A stretch of 34,128 nucleotides of DNA from Micromonospora sp. ALFpr18c (GTDB lineage: Bacteria; Actinomycetota; Actinomycetes; Mycobacteriales; Micromonosporaceae): contig NZ_WBKR01000041.1 of the NCBI RefSeq assembly GCF_008868155.1, positions 1-34,128 of the forward strand. The letters are read 5' to 3'. The translations under genes and the position numbers were made by a program. Within the stretch, counting starts at the first letter, position 1. Every line of letters begins with the position of its first letter. The notes below the pieces were generated by a model that searched no databases, was not told the DNA's origin, and saw only the letters and a list, made by a program, of their open reading frames with translations. Shown in pieces: positions 22,295 through 30,381 of the stretch.

Positions 22295-23202
22295 CCGCGA
22301 CGGCCGGCGTACCGGCCCGGGTGTGCGCGGTGGTGCTCGCCGCCGGCGAGGGCACCCGACTGCGCCCGCTCACCGAGCGGGTTCCCAAGGCGCTGTGCCC
22401 GGTGGGCAACGTGCCGCTGCTGGACCGGGCGCTGGCCCGGCTGGCCGGGCTCGGCCTGGCCGGTCCCGGGCACGTCGCGGTGAACGCGTGCTACCTCGCC
22501 GACCAGGTGGTCAACCACGTCGGCGACCGCGCACACCTGTCGGTGGAGCCCGGCGACCCGCTGGGCACCGCGGGCGGGGTGGCCAACCTGCGGGACTGGA
22601 TCGACGGCCGGCCGGTGCTGGTCGGCAACGCCGACGCGTACCTCGCCGACCCGTCGACTCCCCCCGGCCCCGACGTCGCCGCCCTGCTGGACGGCTGGGA
22701 CGGGCACACCGTGCGCCTGCTCGGCCAGCCCGCCGAGGACCCGACGGCGCCGGGGACCTTCGACGGGCACTGCTTCACCGGCTTCTCGCTGCTGCCCTGG
22801 CGACTGGTCCGTGACCTGCCGGTGGTCTTCTCGGACCTGGTACGCGCCCTCTGGCGGCCCGCCGAGGCTGCCGGCGACCTGGAGGTGGTGCCGTACCCGG
22901 GCACTTTCTACGACACCGGCACCCCGGCCGACTACCTGGCGGCCAATCTGCACGCGGCGGCCGGCGGGGCACTGGTCGACCCGTCCGCGACGGTGACCGG
23001 CCGCTGCGTGGAGTCGGTGGTCGGCGCCGGTGCGCGGGTCGACGGCGAGATACGCCGCACCGTGGTGTGGCCGGGGGCGGTCGTACGCGCCGGGGAACGT
23101 CTGCACGACGTGATCCGGTTCGGGGACGGCTGTACCGTGCCCGCCGCCGCGCACGGTGCAGCCGCGGCGGCTCCCCCTCCGGGTCCGGCCGGAAACATCT
23201 AG
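22291..23202 (+). CDS. Sugar-phosphate nucleotidyltransferase (NTP transferase family)
   Basis: A 303-residue predicted enzyme that joins a nucleoside triphosphate and a sugar 1-phosphate to make a nucleotide sugar. The activating loop near the N-terminus is VLAAGEGTRLRPLT (GxGxRLxPLT), followed by the Lys of VPKAL. DPLGTAGGVANL and VLVGNADAYL (metal-site Asp) follow. FYDTGTPADYL is the usual late signature. A short C-terminal section (DPSATVTGRCVESVVGAGAR and WPGAVV) resembles hexapeptide-repeat turns. Mannose-1-phosphate guanylyltransferase is the usual annotation, and GDP-mannose would serve the PimB-like enzyme, but the specificity is not determined here. Translation is coupled to the NUDIX gene by a GTGA overlap. 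Confidence 0.88.
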   Translation: MTATAGVPARVCAVVLAAGEGTRLRPLTERVPKALCPVGNVPLLDRALARLAGLGLAGPGHVAVNACYLADQVVNHVGDRAHLSVEPGDPLGTAGGVANLRDWIDGRPVLVGNADAYLADPSTPPGPDVAALLDGWDGHTVRLLGQPAEDPTAPGTFDGHCFTGFSLLPWRLVRDLPVVFSDLVRALWRPAEAAGDLEVVPYPGTFYDTGTPADYLAANLHAAAGGALVDPSATVTGRCVESVVGAGARVDGEIRRTVVWPGAVVRAGERLHDVIRFGDGCTVPAAAHGAAAAAPPPGPAGNI

Positions 23203-23205
23203 CAT
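23200..23205 (+). promoter_or_regulatory. Candidate -10 box (TAGCAT) for the Lrp/AsnC-domain gene
   Basis: TAGCAT overlaps the nucleotidyltransferase stop codon and would give a leader of about 27 nt carrying GGAGA before the GTG at 23239. Confidence 0.35.
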
Positions 23206-23238
23206 GGGCGACGACGCCGACGAACGGAGAAATGCCCC

Positions 23239-23526
23239 GTGATCACCGCGATCGTGCTGATCGACTGCGCCACCGACGCGATTCCCGAGGTGGCGGAAAC
23301 CCTGGCCAACCTCCCCGGCGTCAGCGAGGTCTACTCGGTGGCCGGGCACGTCGATCTCATCGCCATCGTCCGGGTCCGCGAGTTCGACCAGATCGCCCAG
23401 GTCATCGCCGGCAGCATCTCCAAGGTCCCCGGCGTCCTGAACACCGAGTCGCACATCGCCTTCCGGGCGTACTCGCAGCTCGACCTGGAGGAGGCGTTCG
23501 CGATCGGCCTCGCGAGCGCCGACTGA
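23239..23526 (+). CDS. Stand-alone Lrp/AsnC effector-binding (RAM) domain protein
   Basis: A 95-residue protein that is only the ligand-binding, oligomerising half of an Lrp/AsnC regulator: an alpha-beta sandwich with LPGVSEVYSVAGHVDLIAIV and the later VPGVLNTESHIAF. The N-terminal helix-turn-helix is missing, and no upstream remnant is seen, so this is a genuine stand-alone form rather than a truncation. Such proteins are widespread in actinobacteria and may bind amino acids or partner with full-length regulators; that is family knowledge. The GTG at 23239 has GGAGA 9-10 nt upstream. A strong hairpin closes the unit. Confidence 0.88.
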   Translation: MITAIVLIDCATDAIPEVAETLANLPGVSEVYSVAGHVDLIAIVRVREFDQIAQVIAGSISKVPGVLNTESHIAFRAYSQLDLEEAFAIGLASAD

Positions 23527-23552
23527 CCCGCCGCCCGGCCTCGGACGCACAG

Positions 23553-23584
23553 CGGCCGGTCCACCCGCGCGGGTGGACCGGCCG
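23553..23584. terminator. Bidirectional hairpin terminator
   Basis: A perfect 14-bp stem (CGGCCGGTCCACCC at 23553-23566 with its complement at 23571-23584) closes a GCGC tetraloop. It lies between the convergent Lrp-domain and DUF4142 genes, so it probably serves both directions. Confidence 0.8.
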
Positions 23585-23599
23585 TCTGCTGCCGCTGGG

Positions 23600-24280
23600 T
23601 CAGCTCTCGCTGGGAGCCGGCACCTCGGTGGAGCCACCGCCCGGAGCCGGCGACTCGGTGGTGCCGCCCGGAGCCGGGGACTCGGTGCTGCCGCCCGGAG
23701 CCGGCGACTCGGTGCCACCCGGGCTGGGCGTACCGCTGGCGCTGGCCTGCGGGACCGGGATACCGAGCTGGTTGGCGAGCTGCACCAGCTCGTCGTAGTG
23801 CGCCTGGAGCGTCGGCAGGGCGGTCTGGGCCAACTGGACCACCGACTGCTCGGAGCCCTGCGAGATCTCCGTCTGGGTGGCCTGGATGGCCTGGACGTGA
23901 CCGGCCAGCTCACTGGTCACCCAGAGCCGGTCGAACTCCGCGCCGCTGGCGTTGTTCAGCTTGTCGATGACCGCCTGCTGATCGGCGCTGGGCTCGTTCG
24001 GCAGTTCCACGTTGAGCTGCGACGCGGTCTGCTGCACCGTCTGGTCCAGCTGGGTGTGGTCGGTCTTGAACATCGCGCCCAGGTCCTTGACCCCCTGGTT
24101 CTGACCCTTCTGCTGGGCCAGGTCACCTGCGGTGATCTCGAACAGGTTCACCTGGTGCACCGCCTGCAGATACTGGGTGTCCTGCGTCGACGGCTGTGCC
24201 GCGGCCTGCGCGGCCGCGGCCGGCGCAACGCCGACCAGTACCAGCGCGGCCAACAGGCCGAGGCGTTTGATACCCAACAT
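23600..24280 (-). CDS. Secreted DUF4142 protein with a Pro/Ser repeat tail
   Basis: A 226-residue exported protein. The N-terminus (LGIKRLGLLAALVLVGVAPA, then AAAAQA) is a clear signal peptide. Residues of about 35-170 form the DUF4142 ferritin-like four-helix region (DTQYLQAVHQVNLFEI, MFKTDHTQLDQTV, LPTLQAHYDELVQLANQLG). The expected metal-like His/Glu positions are partly present. The tail contains four copies of a nine-residue SPAPGG(S/T)TE-type unit and is probably an extended spacer in the cell wall. The ATG at 24280 follows AAGGGGGG. The molecular function of DUF4142 is unknown. It is not part of the qcr operon, which ends about 190 nt upstream of it. Confidence 0.88.
   Translation of the reverse strand: MLGIKRLGLLAALVLVGVAPAAAAQAAAQPSTQDTQYLQAVHQVNLFEITAGDLAQQKGQNQGVKDLGAMFKTDHTQLDQTVQQTASQLNVELPNEPSADQQAVIDKLNNASGAEFDRLWVTSELAGHVQAIQATQTEISQGSEQSVVQLAQTALPTLQAHYDELVQLANQLGIPVPQASASGTPSPGGTESPAPGGSTESPAPGGTTESPAPGGGSTEVPAPSES
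23614..23724. repeat. 27-bp in-frame tandem repeat in the DUF4142 tail
   Basis: GAGCCGG recurs at 23614, 23644, 23671 and 23698, a period of 27 bp (30 for the first step). The repeat is always in frame and encodes the PAPGG(S/T)TES unit. Copy number is likely to vary between strains. Confidence 0.8.
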
Positions 24281-24418
24281 GTTCCCCCCCTTGAGACGTT
24301 GGACCGCACGGATACCCGGCTCACCGGGGTTATTCCTGCGATCCCCTCCTCGCGCGGGTCGGCCGGTCCCGCCGTGGCCGTCCGACTCCTGGCCGGATGG
24401 GCGGTGGATACGGATACG

Positions 24419-24454
24419 ACGGGGCGCCCGCCGGAAATCCGGCGGGCGCCCCGT
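24419..24454 (-). terminator. Hairpin terminator after qcrB
   Basis: A 16-bp perfect stem (24419-24434 with 24439-24454) closes an AAAT loop (ATTT on the transcribed strand), 19 nt beyond the qcrB stop. It should end the ctaE-qcrCAB transcript. Confidence 0.8.
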
Positions 24455-24473
24455 AACGGTTGCGATCGGGCGG

Positions 24474-26105
24474 TCAGCGGCGGCTCTCGCCGCTGCCGAT
24501 CTCCTCGCGCTCGGGTCGGGCCTCGACGGGCGGGTGCCCCGGCGAGACCGGCGCCTCGACCGGCTTCTCGATCGGGTAGAAGAAGCCCCGGATGGCCGGG
24601 CCGAGGGCACCGAGCCGGTTCATCTTCTTGGGCACCACCCAGCCGACGTACTCCAGCTGGCCGTGGCCGTCCGCGTGCCCGTTGGACGCGCTGAGCGGCT
24701 GGTGCACCTCGACGAACCGGCCATCCGGCAGGCGCCGGATGATGCCGGTCTCGACGCCGTGCGCGAGCACCTCCCGGTCGTGCTGCTGCAGACCCAGGCA
24801 GAGCCGGTAGGTGACGTAGTACGCCAGCGGCGGGACCACCAGCAGGCCGATCCGGCCCGCCCAGGTCATCGCGTTCAGGCTGATCTGGAACTTGTCCGCG
24901 ATCACGTCGTTGGCGCCGGAGAGCGTCAGAACGACGTAGAACGCGACGGCCATGGCGCCGACGGCGGTCCGGGCCGGAACGTCACGGGGCCGCTGGAGCA
25001 GGTTGTGGCTCTTGCGGTCCTTGAGGTGGCGGGCCTCCAGGAACGGGTACATCGTCGACAGGCCGACCAGGATGCCGGGGAGCACGACAGTCGGCCAGAA
25101 CAGCGGCGGAATGACGTACCCGTCGCCGATCGGGATGTTGATCTGCCAGGCCGGCATGAGTCGGGTCGAGCCGTCGAGGAACATGACGTACCAGTCGGGC
25201 TGGCTGGCGGCCGAGACCACCCACGCCTCGTACGGGCCGAACAGCCAGATCGGGTTGATCTGGAACAGACCGCCCAGCAGCGCGATGACGCCGAAGACGA
25301 CCATGAAGAAGCCGCCCTGCTTCAGCGCGTACCGCGGGAACATCCGCTCGCCGACCACGTTGCCGTTGGTCCGGCCGGGGCCGGGCCACTGGGTGTGCTT
25401 CTGCTTGAAGACCAGACCCAGGTGGACGCTGATCAGCGCGACCAGCAGACCCGGGATGAGCAGCACGTGGGCGATGAAGAACCGGCTGATGATGATGGTG
25501 CCCGGGAACTCGCCGCCGAAGACCGACGAGGTGACCCAGGAGCCGATCACCGGGATGGACAGCATGATCGCCGAGGCGATCCGCAGGCCGGTGCCGGACA
25601 GGCCGTCGTCGGGCAGCGAGTAGCCGGTGAAGCCGGCCAGGAAGCCGACCCAGAACAGCAGCGAGCCGATGATCCAGTTGGTCTCCCGCGGCTTGCGGAA
25701 CGCGCCGGTGAAGAAGACCCGCAGCATGTGCACGACGATCGCGGCCATGAACAGCAGCGCAGACCAGTGGTGCATCTGCCGCATCACCAGACCGCCGCGG
25801 ACGTCGAACGACAGGTCCAGGCTGGACGCGTACGCGGCGGACATCGGGGTGCCCTGCAACGGCGCGTAGCTGCCGTCGTAGACCACCTCGGTCATCGCCG
25901 GCTCGAAGAAGAAGGTGAGGAACACACCGGTCAGCAGCAGCACGACGAACGAGAACAGCGCGATCTCGCCGAGCAGGAAGGACCAGTGGTCCGGGAAGAC
26001 CTTGTTCAGCAGCTTGCGCAGCGGCGTGGCCACCTGGAAGCGGTCGTCCACTCCCACCGCGGCCTTGCCCGGCGTCGCCGCAAGGTCAAACTTTCGACGC
26101 TTCAT
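24474..26105 (-). CDS. qcrB: Cytochrome bc1 complex cytochrome b subunit QcrB
   Basis: A 543-residue membrane subunit of the actinobacterial cytochrome bcc complex, carrying hemes bL and bH and the quinol sites. Heme-ligand His pairs are visible in the second and fourth helices (MRQMHHWSALLFM with VVHMLRVF; RFFIAHVLLIPG with ISVHLGLVF). The hydrophobic helices alternate through residue 430. The Qo-site PEWY motif of other lineages reads PDWY here, as in the actinobacterial form. A hydrophilic extension of about 120 residues follows. The ATG at 26105 shares four bases (ATGA) with the qcrA stop. It is the last gene of the operon. It is the target class of quinol-site inhibitors in mycobacteria. 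Confidence 0.97.
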   Translation of the reverse strand: MKRRKFDLAATPGKAAVGVDDRFQVATPLRKLLNKVFPDHWSFLLGEIALFSFVVLLLTGVFLTFFFEPAMTEVVYDGSYAPLQGTPMSAAYASSLDLSFDVRGGLVMRQMHHWSALLFMAAIVVHMLRVFFTGAFRKPRETNWIIGSLLFWVGFLAGFTGYSLPDDGLSGTGLRIASAIMLSIPVIGSWVTSSVFGGEFPGTIIISRFFIAHVLLIPGLLVALISVHLGLVFKQKHTQWPGPGRTNGNVVGERMFPRYALKQGGFFMVVFGVIALLGGLFQINPIWLFGPYEAWVVSAASQPDWYVMFLDGSTRLMPAWQINIPIGDGYVIPPLFWPTVVLPGILVGLSTMYPFLEARHLKDRKSHNLLQRPRDVPARTAVGAMAVAFYVVLTLSGANDVIADKFQISLNAMTWAGRIGLLVVPPLAYYVTYRLCLGLQQHDREVLAHGVETGIIRRLPDGRFVEVHQPLSASNGHADGHGQLEYVGWVVPKKMNRLGALGPAIRGFFYPIEKPVEAPVSPGHPPVEARPEREEIGSGESRR

Positions 26106-27190
26106 GGCCGCTCCCAGAAATCAGGCCCGACGGTCTCGGTGTAGTCGGACTTCGCCACGAAGAAGCCCTCGGAGTCCACCTCGATCGGCAGCTGCGGCAG
26201 CCGCCGGCTGGCGGGGCCGAAGACGGGCCGGGCGTTGTCGGTGATCAGGAACTGGGACTGGTGGCACGGGCAGAGCAGCCGGTTGGTCTGCTGCTCGTAC
26301 AGGCTGGCCGGGCAGCCGGCGTGCGTGCAGATCTTGGAGAACGCCGCATAGTCGCCCCACATGTAGTCGCCGTGGCCGATCCGCTCGTTGGCCCGGCGTG
26401 ACTGCTCCGCGTCGCTGCTGCGCAGGTGGATCAGGAGCGTCGGCGAGTCGGCGTGCTTGTTGCTCACGCCCTCCTCGATGCCGGGGAAGACGGTGATCTG
26501 ACCACCGGCGCTGACGTCCGCCGGGCGGATCGGGCGACCGTCCTCGCGGACCAGGCGGATCCGCTCACCACCCTCGGCGGCGCCGAACCCGGTGGTGAAC
26601 ATCTGGTTGTTCTTGTGTGGCTGGGAGATCAGACCGCCGACCAGGGGCGCCGCGGCGACCGCGGCGACCGGCGCGAGGCCGGCCAGCAGCGAGATGCCGA
26701 GCAGCGGGCGGCGCTTCACACCGAGTTCGTCGGCCAGGTAGAGCATGGTCTGACCGGTGATGGTGCGCCCCTCGGCGTCCACCACGCCCTCGTGCCGGTC
26801 CTGGATCGAGACCTCCTTGGGCAGCAACTTCTTGCCCCAGGTCAGGATGCCGAAGCCGACGGCCAGCAGGGCCACGCCGAGGGTCGCGCCGAGCAGCGGG
26901 GTGTAGAACTTGTCGCCGCCACGGCCCGGCTCGTACTGCCACGGCCACCAGATGTAGATCGCCAGGAAGGCGGTCGCCGCCAGGCCGGTGATCAGGAAGA
27001 ACCCGGCCACGACCCGGGTGAGCCGGCGCTCGGCCTTGGTGCCGGGCAGCACCTGCGGCTCGTAGTGCACGATCTCGATGTCGTCCCGGCGTGCGCCTTC
27101 ACGGACGATGTCGAACCGGGTCAGCGTGGGGTCGTTCACGTCGAGCGGCTCCCGGCCCTGCGGGGCCTGGTGCTCGGTGTGCGTGCTCAT
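26102..27190 (-). CDS. qcrA: Rieske iron-sulfur subunit QcrA
   Basis: A 362-residue Rieske protein that passes electrons from quinol to the diheme cytochrome c. The long N-terminus contains three hydrophobic helices (residues about 60-85, 105-125 and 165-190), the actinobacterial arrangement. The [2Fe-2S] site is intact: CTHAGCP and CPCHQSQF, with the two Cys and two His ligands. The ATG at 27190 has GAGGTGA 7 nt upstream. The gene overlaps qcrB by 4 nt and is 64 nt from qcrC, so it is in the same operon. Confidence 0.97.
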   Translation of the reverse strand: MSTHTEHQAPQGREPLDVNDPTLTRFDIVREGARRDDIEIVHYEPQVLPGTKAERRLTRVVAGFFLITGLAATAFLAIYIWWPWQYEPGRGGDKFYTPLLGATLGVALLAVGFGILTWGKKLLPKEVSIQDRHEGVVDAEGRTITGQTMLYLADELGVKRRPLLGISLLAGLAPVAAVAAAPLVGGLISQPHKNNQMFTTGFGAAEGGERIRLVREDGRPIRPADVSAGGQITVFPGIEEGVSNKHADSPTLLIHLRSSDAEQSRRANERIGHGDYMWGDYAAFSKICTHAGCPASLYEQQTNRLLCPCHQSQFLITDNARPVFGPASRRLPQLPIEVDSEGFFVAKSDYTETVGPDFWERP

Positions 27191-27254
27191 GCCGTCACCT
27201 CGCTACGGGTGGCGCCGAGCGGCACCACGGCACTGAAACTGAAGATCCGCTCGG

Positions 27255-28091
27255 TCACGACTTACCCGCGATCCACAGGCTGGCGAAGACGAGCGCCACG
27301 ATGCCAACCAGGAAGATCGCCAGGCCCTCGGTGGACGGCCCGTACCGACCGAGGTTGAACCCACCCGGGTCCTGGTCGTGCTTCAGCGTCTCCTGGATGT
27401 ACGCGATGATGTCGGCCTTCTGCTCCGGCGTGATCTGGTTGTCGCCGAACACCGGCATGTTCTGCGGGCCACTTAGCATCGCCGCGTAGATCTGCCGGTC
27501 GGTCGCCGGGTGCAGGCTCGGGGCGAACTTGCCCGAGGAGAGCGCGCCGCCGCCGGCGCCGAAGCCGTGGCATTGCACGCAGTTGACCCGGAACAGCTCA
27601 CCGCCGGCCGCGACGTTGCCGCCGTCGCGGATTGCGTCACCCTCGGGCACGACCGGGCCGCCGCCGAGTTCTTGGATGTACTCAGCCAGCTGGCGGGTCT
27701 GCTCGTCGGTGAAGACGGGGGGCTTGCGGTGCGCCTGGGCCTCCTGGCGGGCCAGCGGCATCCGGCCGGAGCTGACCTGGAACTCGACCGAGGCCGCGCC
27801 GACGCCGATCAGGCTCGGTCCGCGACCCTCGACGCCTTGGGCGTTGCGTCCGTGACAGGTCACACAGCTCACGTCGAACAGCGCCTTGCCCTCGGCGGCG
27901 GCGCCGGTCAGCGGCGGGTTGTCCTGCGCCTGCGCACCGGGGGCGAAGACGGTGTAGGCACCGCCGGCGAGCATCAGCGCGGCGATCAGCCGGACCGCTG
28001 CGCCCAGGCGGCGGCGGCCCCTGCTGCGCACGGCGGGCCGCCCGCGCAACCGCGCGAGCAGACCGCGTCGGCGGTCGTTGTCAGAAGTCAT
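27255..28091 (-). CDS. qcrC: Diheme cytochrome c subunit QcrC
   Basis: A 278-residue membrane-anchored cytochrome that replaces both cytochrome c1 and soluble cytochrome c in actinobacteria, handing electrons straight to the aa3 oxidase. Two heme c sites are visible: CVTCH (about residue 76) and CVQCH (about residue 172). The basic N-terminus is followed by a hydrophobic segment (VRLIAALMLAGGAYTVFA) for export, and a C-terminal helix (GLAIFLVGIVALVFASLWIA) anchors it. Axial Met candidates lie after each site (SGRMPL, GPQNMPVF). The ATG at 28091 has AAGGA upstream. It sits between ctaE and qcrA. Confidence 0.97.
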   Translation of the reverse strand: MTSDNDRRRGLLARLRGRPAVRSRGRRRLGAAVRLIAALMLAGGAYTVFAPGAQAQDNPPLTGAAAEGKALFDVSCVTCHGRNAQGVEGRGPSLIGVGAASVEFQVSSGRMPLARQEAQAHRKPPVFTDEQTRQLAEYIQELGGGPVVPEGDAIRDGGNVAAGGELFRVNCVQCHGFGAGGGALSSGKFAPSLHPATDRQIYAAMLSGPQNMPVFGDNQITPEQKADIIAYIQETLKHDQDPGGFNLGRYGPSTEGLAIFLVGIVALVFASLWIAGKS

Positions 28092-28161
28092 GAGCGGTGT
28101 CCTTAACCGGTTGGACCTGTCTCAGGGGACGGAGCAGCAGTGCGGAATGTGACGCGCAAGA

Positions 28162-28761
28162 TCACTGAAGCCAGTAGATCATGGCGTACAGCCCGATCCA
28201 CACGACGTCGACGAAGTGCCAGTAGTACGACACGACGATCGCCGAGGTCGCCTGCGCCGGAGTGAACCGGCCCATGGTCGTACGGACCATGAAGATGATG
28301 AAGGCGATCAGACCGCCGGTCACGTGCAGGCCGTGGAACCCGGTGGTCAGGTAGAACATCGACCCGTAACCGTCTTCGTTGATCTTGACGCCGTCGGCGA
28401 CCAGGTGCCGGTACTCGTTCAGCTGGCCGAGCACGAAGATCAGGCCCATCACGAAGGTGACGGTGAACCAGCGCCGCAGCGCGTGCACGTCACCCTTCTC
28501 CGCCGCGAAGACGCCGAGCTGGCAGGTCACCGAGGACAGCACCAGGATCACCGTGAAGGTGGTCGCGTACGGGATGTTCAGCGCCTCGGTGTGCTTCTCC
28601 CACTGCTCCGGCGCAGCCGCGCGGATCGAGAAGTACATCGCGAACAGCGCCGCGAAGAACATGAGTTCGCTGGAGAGCCACACGATCGTCCCGACGCTGA
28701 CCATGTTCGGTCGGGTCAGAGAGTGGATCCGGCTCTTGTCAATGGCTGGGGCCGCAGTCAC
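28162..28761 (-). CDS. ctaE: Cytochrome c oxidase subunit III (CtaE)
   Basis: A 199-residue membrane protein, subunit III of the aa3 oxidase. Five hydrophobic helices are visible, and conserved segments include [47 protein letters not shown] and [19 protein letters not shown]. The short five-helix form is normal for actinobacteria. It heads the ctaE-qcrC-qcrA-qcrB unit, 70 nt before qcrC. The GTG at 28761 has no ribosome-binding site but has an AATAAT box 6 nt upstream, so the operon probably starts with a leaderless mRNA. It diverges from the CtaG-type assembly gene. Confidence 0.97.
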   Translation of the reverse strand: MTAAPAIDKSRIHSLTRPNMVSVGTIVWLSSELMFFAALFAMYFSIRAAAPEQWEKHTEALNIPYATTFTVILVLSSVTCQLGVFAAEKGDVHALRRWFTVTFVMGLIFVLGQLNEYRHLVADGVKINEDGYGSMFYLTTGFHGLHVTGGLIAFIIFMVRTTMGRFTPAQATSAIVVSYYWHFVDVVWIGLYAMIYWLQ

Positions 28762-28767
28762 GCCGTC

Positions 28768-28773
28768 ATTATT
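28768..28773 (-). promoter_or_regulatory. -10-like box (AATAAT) for ctaE, leaderless
   Basis: On the minus strand AATAAT is followed by 6 nt and the GTG at 28761. It is one base off TATAAT and is a conspicuous A+T cluster in a GC-rich region. Confidence 0.5.
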
Positions 28774-28856
28774 GCCCCTGACCGGGGCCGGCGATCAGCG
28801 GGGTGGCAAACCTGCGCCTTCCGTGGCCCGGGCGTCAAGGTCCGGTTCGCCTGGCC

Positions 28857-28862
28857 TAGCCT
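28857..28862 (+). promoter_or_regulatory. -10 box (TAGCCT), leaderless start of the assembly-protein gene
   Basis: TAGCCT is followed by 7 nt and the GTG at 28870. No ribosome-binding site is visible. Confidence 0.55.
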
Positions 28863-28869
28863 GAAAAGC

Positions 28870-29790
28870 GTGCTGCACGTCGATCCGATCCTCGCCGCCA
28901 CCTCGGCCCCGCCGCCGTTCACCATCGGCGCGGTGTTGACCGAGACCCGGCTGGACAGCTGGCTGGCCCTCGGGCTGGTGCTCGCCGCCGGCCTCTACCT
29001 CTACGGGGTGCACCGGCTGCGCCTGCGCGGCGACCGCTGGCCGGTCGCCCGGACCGTCTTCTTCCTCGGTCCCGGCCTCGGCGGCATCGCGCTCGTCACG
29101 CTCAGCGGTCTGCACGCGTACGACACCACGCTGCTGTCGGTGCACATGATCCAGCACATGGTGCTGTCCATGGTGTCGCCGATCTTCCTGGCGCTGGGCG
29201 CGCCGATGACGCTGGCCCTGCGCACCCTGCCGGTCGGGCCACGCAAGCGCCTGCTGGCGATCGTGCACAGCCGCGTCGCCCGGGTGTACAGCTTCCCCCT
29301 GGTGGCGTTCGCCATCTTCGTGGTCAACCCGTTCGCGCTGTACTTCAGTGACCTGTACCGCTTCACCCTGGAGCACGCCTGGGCACACGAGCTGGTGCAC
29401 GCGCACTTCATCATGACCGGCTGCGTGTTCTTCTGGCCGCTGCTCGGTCTCGACCCGCTGCCCGGCCGCTGGCCGTACCCGGCGCGGGCGCTGCTGATGC
29501 TGCTCTCTGTGCCGTTCCACACCGTGCTCGGGCTCACCATCATGCAGAGCACCACACTCTTCGGCGGCGACTGGTACCCGTCGCTCAACCTCGGCTGGGC
29601 CGACCCGAAGGCCGACCAGGTGCTCGCCGGCGGCATCCTGTGGGCCGGCGGCGAGTTCGTCAGCGTCACCATGCTCGCCGTGCTGGTGGTGCAGTGGGTC
29701 AAGCAGTCCGAGCGGGAGGCCCGCCGGGTCGACCGCGAACTGGACCGCCAGGAGGCCCGCGAACGCGCCGCCGACGCCGCGCCCGCCTGA
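28870..29790 (+). CDS. Cytochrome c oxidase assembly protein, Caa3-type CtaG
   Basis: A 306-residue membrane protein with about seven hydrophobic helices. Family features are the His-rich motifs between helices: LSVHMIQHMVLSMVSP, HAWAHELVHAHFIMTG and VPFHTVLGLTIM. Together these His residues look like metal ligands, consistent with a copper-delivery or insertion role in oxidase assembly (the Bacillus CtaG family, PF09678, from memory; unrelated to the Cox11 protein also called CtaG). The hydrophilic C-terminus is charged. The GTG at 28870 is chosen because a TANNNT box lies 7 nt upstream; longer readings lack support. The gene diverges from ctaE, so oxidase and assembly factor share the intergenic region. 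Confidence 0.88.
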   Translation: MLHVDPILAATSAPPPFTIGAVLTETRLDSWLALGLVLAAGLYLYGVHRLRLRGDRWPVARTVFFLGPGLGGIALVTLSGLHAYDTTLLSVHMIQHMVLSMVSPIFLALGAPMTLALRTLPVGPRKRLLAIVHSRVARVYSFPLVAFAIFVVNPFALYFSDLYRFTLEHAWAHELVHAHFIMTGCVFFWPLLGLDPLPGRWPYPARALLMLLSVPFHTVLGLTIMQSTTLFGGDWYPSLNLGWADPKADQVLAGGILWAGGEFVSVTMLAVLVVQWVKQSEREARRVDRELDRQEARERAADAAPA

Positions 29791-29855
29791 GCTGCGCAGA
29801 CGGTACGCCCCAGGGCCGGTGTCGGGCGGGATGTCGGCTACGTCACGTCGACCGG

Positions 29856-29861
29856 TACGAT
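29856..29861 (+). promoter_or_regulatory. Candidate -10 box (TACGAT) for the receiver-like gene
   Basis: TACGAT matches TANNNT and lies 35 nt before the ATG at 29897. The short leader would carry GAGGTGGGAG. The -35 box is unclear. Confidence 0.35.
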
Positions 29862-29896
29862 CGGCGGGCAGCTACGAGGTGGGAGCCTGTTCAGCC

Positions 29897-30292
29897 ATGA
29901 GCGATCGTCTGTGCACCGTCTTGCTCTACAGCGACGACCCGCAGGTCCGTGACCGGATGCGGCTCGCCGTCGGCACCCGGCCCGCGCCCGGCCTGCAGAT
30001 CGAGTTCGTCGACGCGTCGACGTACGCCGAGACGATCCGCCTGGTCGACGACTACGAGATCGACCTGCTGCTGCTCGACGGTGAGGCCAGCCCCGGTGGG
30101 GGCATGGGCATCGCCCGGCAGATCAAGGACGACCGGGACGACGCTCCGCCGACCTGCCTGGTGATCGCCCGCGCCGCCGACCGATGGCTCGCCGCGTACG
30201 CCGAGGTCGACGCGACGCTGGTGCACCCGCTCGACCCGGTGACCACCGGAGGCACGGTGGCCGAGCTGCTGCGGACGCACGCACCCGCCTGA
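29897..30292 (+). CDS. Receiver-like single-domain protein with degenerate active site
   Basis: A 131-residue single-domain protein resembling a response-regulator receiver. The first strand ([19 protein letters not shown]) and the phospho-acceptor strand ([20 protein letters not shown]) fit the fold, and an Asp is present in the acceptor position. The conserved Ser/Thr is replaced by Ala in VIARA, and the invariant Lys of the KP motif reads HP (TLVHPLDP). Phosphorylation-driven switching is therefore doubtful. No output domain follows. It stands between the oxidase assembly gene and trpD; a similar small protein occurs at this position in Streptomyces (from memory). A docking or adaptor role is inference. 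Confidence 0.75.
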   Translation: MSDRLCTVLLYSDDPQVRDRMRLAVGTRPAPGLQIEFVDASTYAETIRLVDDYEIDLLLLDGEASPGGGMGIARQIKDDRDDAPPTCLVIARAADRWLAAYAEVDATLVHPLDPVTTGGTVAELLRTHAPA

Positions 30293-30381
30293 CGTCCCCC
30301 GCTCTCCGGCACCGCCACGGCGTCGGACGAGTCGGCGCCGGTTCCAGCCCACCCGCACTTCGTACGCTCGGGAGGCCCGCC

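Noticed and set aside
28216..28869. N-terminal extension of the CtaG-type protein upstream of 28870
   Set aside because: The frame runs antisense through ctaE, has no motif, and a TANNNT box marks the start at 28870.
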